In this document: positions 15,601 through 27,600 of the stretch, one piece after another
Layout: each line of letters begins with the position of its first letter
Position numbering within the stretch: position 1 is the first letter of the stretch
Assembly (NCBI GenBank): GCA_944474755.1
Contig: OX104120.1
Location: 20,058,492-20,122,491, forward strand
DNA: 64,000 nucleotides
Reading direction: 5' to 3'
Source of the DNA: Limnoperna fortunei
Lineage: Eukaryota; Mollusca; Bivalvia; Mytilida; Modiolidae
The notes under the pieces: generated by a model
Databases searched by the model: none
What the model was told of the DNA's origin: nothing
The model's input: only the letters and a program-made list of their open reading frames with translations
Position numbers and translations under genes: made by a program

Positions 15601-18600
15601 TCAGTTAGTGGAGAAAATGGATAATACAACAGGCGAGGCCCTGGGCAACAATGCATTACTTATCACTACAAAAGGAAAGGTATGTTATAAAATACACAAC
15701 AGGTAAAAATGCAATACTAATCACTGCCAAAGAAGTGGTATAGTATAAAACTTCAATAACAACACTGGCAAGGCCTTGAGGGAAAATGCATTACTGGTCA
15801 CTACAAACGTAAAGATATGGTGTAAAACATTGATAATGTGACCAGTTTTTACATTGGAAGCAATTGGTTACTGATCACTACATAGGGCAAGGTATGGTAT
15901 AAAAAGCAGATAACACAACAGGCAAGGCCCTGGACAACAATGAACTGATCATGATAAAAGTTAAGATATAAAACATGGTTAACACAAAATGATTTTTGTA
16001 ATATTGTAATAATCAGTAACATTTGGTATATGTTGACTTTACTGTATATACAATCTTAACACTGGACTTCTGACTCTTTGATTTATAGCCATGGATTAAA
16101 TCTTCTTACAAATGGCACTAAAACATGTGACATAAATTCAGACAACCAGTAATTTATGTTTATTTGTCATTATTTTAAAGCAATATTAATATTATTTTGA
16201 ACATATTGTTTTTTCAGATATACTTGTAAGTAGTTGTGTTTTACAGAATTTTCCAATTGAAATAGATTCTAGTATTTGAGTGAAACAATTTTTTTTCACT
16301 CGTTGTGTCAGTTTCATTTGTTGGAGTAATGTATAATTGGATGTTTCTGGTTACTCCTTATCAAATGTGTATTTAATTTTTTTTTTCAATTTTATTTCAG
16401 TCAAATTACATCTTCTCCCAGTTGCCACAGAGAGACATGATATTAGAGAAAATTTCTGATTTTCTGTCATCTCAGCATTTACCACAAAGGTAACAGAGGT
16501 GTTCCATTGATATGAGAATATTGATTTCAAATTATATTGATCATTTTCTTACCATGCTTAAAAACCCTAGTTAAATTTCTGGTAATAACTTTTTTAAGAC
16601 TTTCCAAATTATCTTTAATTTTTTCATAATTAATGGTGGTTAACTGGTATTTTTTTTAGTGTGCCAAGTTCCTGGCATGTTGTTTGATTACAGTCATATA
16701 AATTAGTAATCACAATATGTCATACAGGTAAATACACACACACACAAATTAATGCCTAAAAAACTTTCAAGTTATTACAGTTTGATTACATTTTTTTTCT
16801 GCAAAGTTACTAAAAATTTTGGGAGCATGCTAATTACATGTGTTGGATTGGATGTCTGCTTAACATCCAGCAAGCAGTATTTCAGCTATATTCAGGACGG
16901 TTGTGATATATATATAAAAGTGATAATGAAAAAGACCTTTGATTTAAATACCTATCTGGGAAATGTTTAACTGTTTATTTGTGTATACCTGTATTGTCAA
17001 ATGCCACTTTCAGCAGTTCTTCAGCAATATCATGGCGTCCAATTTTTATTGGGGAGGAAGCCAAAGTACCCGAGAAAACCCCAACCTTCGGTAGGAAAAC
17101 TGGCTATCCTTGTTGATTAAGATTAGAATCAAGTGCACTCTTCCCGAGGTGAGACTCGAACCTGCTGCCTTAACCACTTGGCCAAGGCAGTCTACTTAAA
17201 ACAGGTTATTAGATTTAATACTTGTAACATGGAACAGTATAATAACAATTCATAATAGTATGTCAAAAATTTTATAAATAAAATTCTTTATTATATAGTA
17301 ATATTTTTTCCCCATTGTATTTCATATAGCAATAAAGTGCAGTATATTTTCATATTTTACTCTGAATATCGGCCTTTTATGTAATTTCCGGGAAAAGTGC
17401 AGACGTATTCCGAACATCGGCTTTATATTTTACTGTTCATTGGTAAACAAACATGGCCGAAAGTGACATACATGATCTGCTCTCGAGGGGAAAATTAGCA
17501 GAACCGCTTGAAACTGAACAAATGGAAATGAATTCGACTGTAGATAAAAGTAAATTTAATAGACCAACAAAGGAAAATATCAAGTGTAAACTAAAACAAA
17601 ACGGGATTTAAATATTGTGCTCGTTTCAAAGCAGGAATTTATGCTAGTAGTAGTACTCTCGAATTTTGGCGATGAAAGTGTGTCGCTTTAACGGACGTTA
17701 ATTTCGCTGAAACGCATTGTATTTAATTATTTAGGAGTCATTTGGTTTGAGCAATAAATGCAAGATATTTTAAAAGTAATTTATCCTTGGGATCATTGTT
17801 GACAATGAAGGGTAATCGCCAAATTTCGAGTATGGACAAAATTCGAGTGTGTGGCCATATATTCACAACAATAAGGTGCAACAAATAAAAACACAAAATT
17901 GAAAAAAAAAATCTGTTTTTATTATATGTAAATCTACATCAAAATATATATCTGTTATATTGACCAAGTGAAAATATGATAATATTGGACCTAGTAAAAT
18001 ATTACAAAATAGCAAAGATAATTAATAATCACTTAAAAGCACAAAAAAAAATATTACTATATAATAAAAGGGTTATTGCATGAATATTGGGAAATATTGT
18101 CCCTCGCAAGATGCTATATTGCACTCGCAAGCTCGTGCAATATAACACTTGCTTGGGACAATATTTCCCAATATTCATGCAATAACCCTATAATATTCTT
18201 TTTATTTGTTTCAGTCCAACTATGCAAAATTTAAAATCAAAAGATAACCTACAAGAGTTAGAAGCATCAGGTAACTACATGGAATTAATAATATCTTAGT
18301 CATACATTTACTGGATGATTGGTTGAAGAAATTTTTATTCTAAGTTCAATTGGCAGTGTTTGTAATATTTATGAATTTAATATAACGTGAGATAACAGGC
18401 AGTATAAACTTAGGGAAGACTTATTACCAAACAGAGTACAAATGTACAGAGGAACACTTTATTTTAAGGAGCCAGATGTTTCTAATAATGATATTTGGTG
18501 ACAATGAATACTTTACTTTCTGCAGTGGTGACTGAGTCATGCTTTTCTGAATAATGTTCTAGTGGCTGAAGAACAATATACCTACTTTTTATTTATTATA

Positions 18601-21600
18601 CCCCACACAATGAAGTTTTCTTTCATTTCCATTCCTTAATGGATTTTAACAAAACTTTGGGAAATTGTTACTTAATCATAAGTTCTTGAATGGGATTGAT
18701 TTTCAGGGAAATTTGTCAAGAGGGACCATATTTTTGGGAGGGGGACTTAGTCAACTTTCATGTACATGTATCTTCAATGTTGTCACGTGGATAGCACTTT
18801 CATTTCTTCATGGATTTTCATGAAACTTTAGGAAATTGTTACTTATTCATATGTTCTTGGATGAGATTGATTTTCAGGGAAATTCTTCAAGGGGGACCAT
18901 ATATTTGGGAGGGGACTTAGTCAACTTTCATGTACATGTATATTCAATGTTGTCACCTGGATAGCACTTTCATTTCTTCATGGATTTTCATGAAATGTTT
19001 GGAAAATGTTACTTGTAGTAGGTGCTTGGATGGGATTGATTTTCAGGGAATTTCGTCAAGGGGGACCTTATTTTTTGGTAGGGGAACTTTCATGTACATG
19101 TATATTCAGTGTTGTCGCATTGATAGCGCTTTCATCTCTTCATAGATTTTCATGAAACTTCAATATACCAATTTAAATACAAAATACCACCTTGATGTAA
19201 TGGGAATGCGTGGGGTATTGTGAGCTTGCTCACTAAGGTTCTTTAATTGTAGATAAACATGATTTAATTAAACATTGATGTAAACAAAATTGTTATAAAA
19301 TATTTCTTTGTTTTGTACTTTAACACTGTTATCTTACATTACTGACTGAAGACTGTGTTGTACTGATGGAGAATAGTGGTCTTACTGACTGACTGAAGAC
19401 TGTGTTGTACAGATGGTGAATAGTGGTCTTACTGACTGACTGAAGACTGTGTTGTACTGATTGTGAATAGTGGTCTTACCGACTGACTGCAGACTGTGTT
19501 GTACAGATGGTGAATAGTGGTCTTACTGACTGACTGCAGACTGTGTTGTACTGATGGTGAATAGTGGTCTTACTGACTGACTGCAGACTGTGTTGTTCTG
19601 ATGGTGAATAGTGGTCTTACTGACTGACTGCAGACTGTGTTGTTCTGATGGTGAATAGTGGTCTTACTGACTGACTGAAGACTGTGTTGCACTGATGGTG
19701 AATAGTGGTCTTACTGACTGACTGAAGACTGTGTTGCACTGATGGTGAATAGTGGTCTTACTGACTGACTGCAGACTGTGTTGTTCTGATGGTGAATAGT
19801 GGTCTTACTGACTGACTGCAGACTGTGTTGTACCGATTTGCTTGGTGGTTAATGTGACTTAGAGTTGTGCCCATTATAATGCTACAAATTGGCGGATTTT
19901 TATGGAAAAGACATCTGCACTTTTCCCATATCTTCCGTCATGTTTATTGATTAAAATTTTAGAATTCAAAACAGACTTATATTTAACACTGATTTAGAGC
20001 TGTGATTTATTTGAGCTGAAAAATGGCATTTTGAACAGATTATATACTGCAATGTTAGAATTGGAAAAAAAAATATCCCCATGCATAAAATTTGGGAGCA
20101 GTAAGACACTAATTATTTTTCATATATAACTGTCCCATTGCCCTCACACTATATATTATATTATATAGCAGTTTATTTACCAAATAAATTTGCAATTTGA
20201 ATTTTAATACCATTTTATAAACAGACAGGCAAATTTGAACTTTTGTTGTTATAAAAAAGCTTTCACTATGCATATTACATTTATTTCTTGAAATGTTCTT
20301 ACATTTTGGTGAACTCTTTTTCTCAGAAACTATAAAATTTCATAATCAAAACAAAATATGTATTTTATTGAAGAATATTAATTAAAATGAACTATCTTTT
20401 ATCAATATAATACAGTGTTTTCCTTTATTAACAGATGAAAAGATACAATTCCAGCCAGCTTTGGTCAGTTTATTTCACAGAAGGGATTCAGATGAGTTGT
20501 CAGCAAAAGAAACTGTGAAGGAACATTTATGGAATGTTCACTTTACTGAATTTGGAAGGTAAAAATTCTAATAATTTAGGCACTGAGGAGCAGATATTGC
20601 ATGAGAAATTCAGCAAATCTTTTTACATGCATGTTATTAAAGTCTGAAACTAATTCATGAAATTCATAATTTAAATGATCAATTTAGTTTTCGCTCATTC
20701 TAAAGATAACAAATTTAAGATGTCTATCTCAATATGATAATATGGGTCATAGATATTTATCAATCTGGTTAGTAATAATCCAATTAAGCAACTACACTTT
20801 ACTTCTTTTTTGCTTTTATGCCCTGCCACACAAAGTGGGTAGCGGGGTATTGTGATTCCCTCCATTTGGATATGAGTGTCCTTCTGTCGGTTTTTATGTG
20901 CCTCTGTGGTTTTCAGATGATAACATGAAAATGGATTTTGTTTAAACTTTCACAGCTGTTAAAATGAAGATCAAGTTCAATTTTCTGCACAATCCTATTG
21001 GTAGTTTTTAACTTCAATTCCATTCAGTTCAAATTTTTTTTGGTCATCAGTTGGTGATTAAAAAACACCTAAAGACCACATTCTTGGGCATATTTAGGAT
21101 TGGTAAAAGTTTTGTTCAATATTATACCAATATACCGGTACCAATATACTGCATTTTTACTACTGTTGTTAATGAATGATGATGATATAAGTTTATGTTC
21201 TTTATAATATGTAAATTGTACTGTTTGATGAATGTATACCATGTTTTTTATAATCTACCTACATGAAACTTCAATTAGGGCCTCAGGGAAATTAGTTGTA
21301 TAACTAACTGTGTTACCCTCTATAAATAAAGTACTATTAGTATTATAATTATTATTATTTATTATTATTTTTTTTTCCAAATAATAACTTGAAAATATGT
21401 CAACAGATTTTGTTAAAATATTGCACAGCTGTTATGGACTATAAAATGAAGATAAAGTTAAATTTTCAGTGTAGTCCCATTTGTATTTTGAAAGTAAGGC
21501 CAATAAAAGAAATTGTTGAATATTGTCAGTTTTCAAAAGATTACTTAGAAAACAGATTCTGTTAAAACTTTGCACAACTGTTAAGTACTATGAAATGAAG

Positions 21601-24600
21601 AGCAAGTTGCATTTTCAGTACAATCCCATTTGTAGTTTTTGAATTGGGCCAATTCAAAAATGTTTATAGGTCCAATGCCAAGGTAAACTGTCTAAGACTG
21701 TTATTACACTCAGTTGTTCATATAGGCAGATTTGTAATTCAGTAAAATGTGTTCATGGATATTAAAAACAATCCAGCATGGTGGGATATTGTTTAATGTC
21801 CCATTAGATGCCTTTTTCTGTAAATTCTTATGTAAAGGTATTTTTGACAGTTGTCTTTAAGTCCTACTTCTTCTGTTGGCTGTTACTGTAATATGTTTAC
21901 TTTCAGGGGTATATGTATGTATAGGACACATAAGACACAAGATCTTGTATTAAAAGGGTTACCAGAGAAGTATAGAGGTGAAGTCTGGATGTTATTTTCT
22001 GGGGCAATCAATGAGGTAAATATTAAACAGAGATTTGAGAACAAACATACCTAACTGTCAGGATATTCAAGGAAACAAAACAAAAATTTTAACATAAATG
22101 TGAAGATGTATTATTAAAAAAAATGGGTCAGTAGTCAAAGAATGTTCTTGTTTTGACTTGGTACTTGCTGTTAAAATAATATCTTGAGGATTTTTATGGA
22201 TATATTAACAATGATTTACAATTTGAATATATTTTATTTTTATAAACTGTCATTTCATTTGTATTTAACTTTATAGAAGGGATACACTGGGGTATAATCA
22301 AGAAATAATTCACGGAGGCTGTGGTTTATCATTGTTTTACCACGGGGTGACCATTTATATCGTATTATTTTATCCCAAGCGACAGCGAGGGATAAAATAA
22401 CGACATAAATGGTCATCCCGTGGTTTTGTAATTGGAACAGCCATTTAAAACACGCCCTTCTCAGCGCGTATTGCTCATAGATAAATCATTTTTTTATTCT
22501 AATAAGACAATTATAGTACATTTATAATATTTTCGTACGTATAGAAAACATCATTTCCGCCATAAACTGGCTGTTCCGTTAATGTAACACACAATATATT
22601 GCAACGGATAATTATAGCGCGTGTCGCTATTTATAAGATTTATATGTCATATGCAATAGCTTTCCAGTGGGAGTTACAGTTTTGTAATTGGAACAGCCAT
22701 TTAAAACACGCCCTTCTCAGCGCGTATTGCTCATAGATAAATCATTTTTTTACCACAGTTGTGGCCTCAAAGCCTTTAAAGCACGTCATATTAGAATAAT
22801 CCATTTTATTTGTATACCACTGCTTCGAAGAAAAGGGTGTATGCTGGTTTACCTCTATCCATCCTTCCATCAGTCCTTCCGTCCGCAACATAACTTTCGT
22901 AAAAGTTTTCTCAGCAACTACTTATCACAACCACTTATACATGTATTGACTTCTTCATGCAAAGCTTCGCCTGAATATAGCTGAAATATTGCTGCTCGGG
23001 CGTTAAACACCATTAATCAATCAATCAATCATGCAAAGCTTACTAAACTTTAATTATGAATGTTAGACTGAGCTTGTAGTGTCAAACAACATCTATTGTA
23101 CCAGTCAGAGGCAGATGATGTCATAATAGTACGGTTTTACCATGTAATTTATAACTTGCGATGTAATTGTAGATGGCCACACATCCTGGGTATTATGCTA
23201 GTCTTGTAGAACAAAGTTCAGGGAAATACAGCCTTGCTACTGATGAAATTGAGAGAGATTTACACAGGTCTGTAATGCTGATATTTCATTAATGTTTAAT
23301 ATTCACATTGTAAATTTATTTTAAATATTTTTTTTTCATTTGAAAACTGTACTGCAATATCCAGTGAATGATTTTCTTTCTTGCAATTTATATGTTAATA
23401 ATCATTACAAAACAGTTATATAGAAAAAGATAATATCAATATACATGTGTATTTTGAACAATATTTAGTCAAAAGGAAAATAAGAATATTAAATGATAGA
23501 CATAAATTGATTTTTTTTGTTTCTTTATGGTAATAGTCAAGATTTTAAATACCCTCTACAGCACCACCTGACTAGGGGTATGAGGGTTGTGTATTCATAC
23601 GTAGTTATACAATATAATAAAGATGATAATAATTTTCAGTTGAAATAAAAGAGAGAAAAAAGATAACCTATTATTTGAAATACTATAGGCAGAGAAAAGA
23701 TAAAAAATATATATTAAATTGTATTGTTTTAAAAACTCGTTCATTCTAAAATATATGTCTCCTCATAAATTCCTCAACTCTCATTCATTAACTAACAAAA
23801 ATATTTTTTACATTACTGTGTGTAGTCACTATGAATTATCAAATAGTACATTTAAATAGACAAGCAATAAAAACTTGCAAAAGATATAAAAAAAAGTTAA
23901 CAATTTTAATTATTCTGGAAAAATATGATACAATAGAATGATGTAGAAAGAACATTCTCCTAGAATGAAACAAAAGAATTGACTTATGTTCGATACATAA
24001 TCTTCATCACCCATTGAGATGATCACATGACTTGGCAGGATCTGATTTCTTAGATCACATGTCAACTTTTTTGGATTCTCGATCTTTGTACTTACAGGAC
24101 AATAAACTGTAATGCCTAGATTGTGATGGGGCCCTGATACCTAAGTTGACCATGTAGTTGGTCATTTACCTGTATAGTCCACTGTAGGCTATTATTGCAT
24201 TGGTTAGTTTTTGTCCACTTGTACTTTTATAAAAAGGGCCAAATTTACATGCATCAGATCTAGTGTAATAAAATTGACCACTTACTTACTGCAGTTATAC
24301 ACCTGGTTATAAATATCAATTACTCAAAGTGGAATTAAACATAACCTGTTAAATCTAACTTAGGTATTGATGTTGGATGATATTATCTTATTTCTAGATC
24401 CTTACCAGAACATCCAGCATTCCAGTCAGACCTTGGTATAGGTGCTCTGAGGAGAGTGTTAACAAGTTATGCTTGGAGAAATCCAACAATAGGTATGTAC
24501 CATCAGTCTAAACACAATAACAGATATACAGGCCAAGAACATTACATTGTTTACAACCCAGAATGTGTAGATGTTTATAACTGGTACTTAAATTTTGAAT

Positions 24601-27600
24601 TGCTGAATTCCCTCAGCTGCAATGTTTTGTTTAATGGGACCAGTCATTCTACAATTGTACAACTTGGGTGGATTAAGATTTGTCCATTTGTTGGCAGCAG
24701 ACCAATGTCCACTCTAATTTGATCTCATTTTTCACAATAACCCTCCTGTCAAGTCTTATGATGGCAACAACAAAAAATAAAGAAAAAGCTTTTCTCAACA
24801 TCAATGGGTTTTGTAAAATAATATAGTTTTGTATATAATATAGTGCACAGGCAATTACAGTTTGTTTGTTTAAATGTTGTTTAATGCCATTCAGTAATTC
24901 TTCAGTATATCATGACGTTCAGTTTTTATGGGGGGAGGAGCTGGTGTACCCATGCGGTAGAAAAACTGGCCATCCCATCCTTGTCAATTCAGATTGTTGA
25001 GTACACCCTGCCGGCAGTGAGAAACAATTATGGTAATTCTAGGTTACTATAAAATATCCCTGTTGAAAAGGGCAATAACTCAGTTCTGAGTCGGATAACC
25101 TTGTATTCTAAAATGAATGACAACCAGTCCCTGTTTATAATTGTAGGTTACTGCCAGGCTATGAATATAGTGACCAGTGTACTACTACTGTATACCAGTG
25201 AGGAGGAAGCGTTCTGGTTGCTGACTGCTGTGTGTGAGAGACTGTTACCAGATTATTATAACACCAAGGTGGTGGGAGCTCTCATTGATCAAAGTATGTT
25301 ATTTTTATTGCGGTTTTATTAAAATTTGTCATTACTTTACAGTTTATAAATAAAGAAATAATTCAGAATACAGGACATAATTTGAGATGGAAAATGAAGA
25401 AGACAAAATTCATCAGTTCAATCAAAGAACAATAAAATCCTTGTTTGACAATTGATATTTGTGCTGTGAAGATAAAATAATAAGTTGTTTGTGATTGTGT
25501 AATACAGGGATGTACAGTGTTTGGTTACAAGTTTATACAGAATGTAATAGTACACTTGTCATGGGACTGTTGGAACAGGAATTAGAAAATTTATTGCTAT
25601 GTTTCAGGTGTTTTTGAACTTTGTTGCTATGTTTCAGGTGTTTTTGAACTTTGTTGCTATGTTTCAGGTATTTTTGAACTTTATTGCTATGTTTCAGGTG
25701 TTTTGAACTTTATTGCTATGTTTCAGTTTTTTTTTAACTTTATAGCTATGTTTCAGGAGTTTTTTATCTTTATTGCTTTGTTTCAGATGTTTTGAACTTT
25801 ATAGCTATGTTTCATAAGTTTTTGATCTTTATTGCTTTGTTTCAGGTGTTTTGAACTTTATTGCTATGTTTCAGGTGTTTTTGAACTTTATTGCTATGTT
25901 TCAGGTGTTTTGAACTTTATTGCTATGTTTCAGGTGTTTTGAACTTTATTGCTATGTTTCAGGAGTTTTTGATCTTTATTGCTTTGTTTCAGGTGTTTTG
26001 AACTTTATAGCTATGTTTCAGGAGTTTTTCATCTTTATTGCTTTGTTTCAGGTGTTTTGAACTTTATTGCTATGTTTCAGGTGTTTTGAACTTTATTGCT
26101 ATGTTTCAGGTGTTTTGAACTTTATTGCTATGTTTCAGGAGTTTTTGATCTTTATTGCTTTGTTTCAGGTGTTTTGAACTTTATAGCTATGTTTCAGGAG
26201 TTTTTGATCTTTATTGCTTTGTTTCAGGTGTTTTGAACTTTATTGCAATGTTTCAGGAGTTTTTGATCTTTATTGCTTTGTTTCAGGTGTTTTGAACTTT
26301 ATAGCTATGTTTCAGGAGTTTTTGATCGTTAATTCTTTGTTTCAGGTGTTTTGAACTTTATTGCTATGTTTCAGGTGTTTTTGATCGTTATTGCTTTGTT
26401 TCAGGTGTTTTGAACTTTATTGCTATGTTTCAGGTGTTTTTGATCGTTATTGCTTTGTTTCAGGTGTTTTGAACTTTATTGCTATGTTTCAGGTGTTTTT
26501 GATCGTTATTGCTTTGTTTCAGGTGTTTTGAACTTTATTGCTATGTTTCAGGTGTTTTTGATCGTTATTGCTTTGTTTCAGGTGTTTTGAACTTTATTGC
26601 TATGTTTCAGGTGTTTTTGATCGTTATTGCTTTGTTTCAGGTGTTTTGAACTTTATTGCTATGTTTCAGGTGTTTTTGATCGTTATTGCTTTGTTTCAGG
26701 TGTTTTGAACTTTATTGCTATGTTTCAGGTGTTTTTGATCGTTATTGCTTTGTTTCAGGTGTTTTGAACTTTATTGCTATGTTTCAGGTGTTTTTGAGGA
26801 GTTGGTTAAGGACAACCTACCTACCTTACATCAGAAGTTACAGGTGTTGGGACTACTTAGTATGATTTCATTGTCATGGTTTCTTACAATATTTCTAAGG
26901 TATTATTACTTATTTACCATAATGCTGAGAATTCTACAAAAGCAATATATAAAAATGAAAACTAAGGTTGACCAGTCATGTCTTGTAATGGGTATCAAAT
27001 TGTAGATAAAAAAAAACAAATCAAGGAGCATATACTGAGTGCCGTCAAGTATCATGACAATGCCAGCTATATAAGCAACTATTATATTTATTTTATTGAA
27101 GAATTAAGAAACCACGTGTTTAAGACTGTATTATGTGTTTGTAGCGGCTTGCTGTATGATTTTAATGTTTGGCCTCATAATATATCATTGTTTGTCATTT
27201 TTAGGCAATACACAGTTAGTTTTCTAAACTTTATGACATTTTTTTTCCTCATTTGGGTTGTACATGTAAATATATTTTTTTATAAATTAAAAATAAACAG
27301 TTTTATGTTGATTGTTACTTGAGAGGGCATTACCACGACGTGATAACGCCCACGGGCGTTATCACGGCGTGATAATGCCCTCACGTCAAATTACTGCAAA
27401 TTAATTAATACCAGCTGACCTTGTATTATCCAATTAAAACAAACACAATTTTACTGATATGAAATAAAAATATTTAATAACTTTCTTAGACATGAACAGC
27501 CCTTAGAAAAGTTAACGGATTAAAATATTTGAAATGCTTTTTTCATGTGAGCTGTTATTCTGATACAAATACATTAGTCCCTTTGAAGTTTCTTATAAAA

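Noticed and set aside
16752..16970. Open frames of 60-115 codons in introns (16752-16970, 22688-22984, 24456-24722, 26978-27322, 29485-29845)
   Set aside because: AT-rich random composition, no splice continuity with the gene and no recognisable domain. Some run through repeats.
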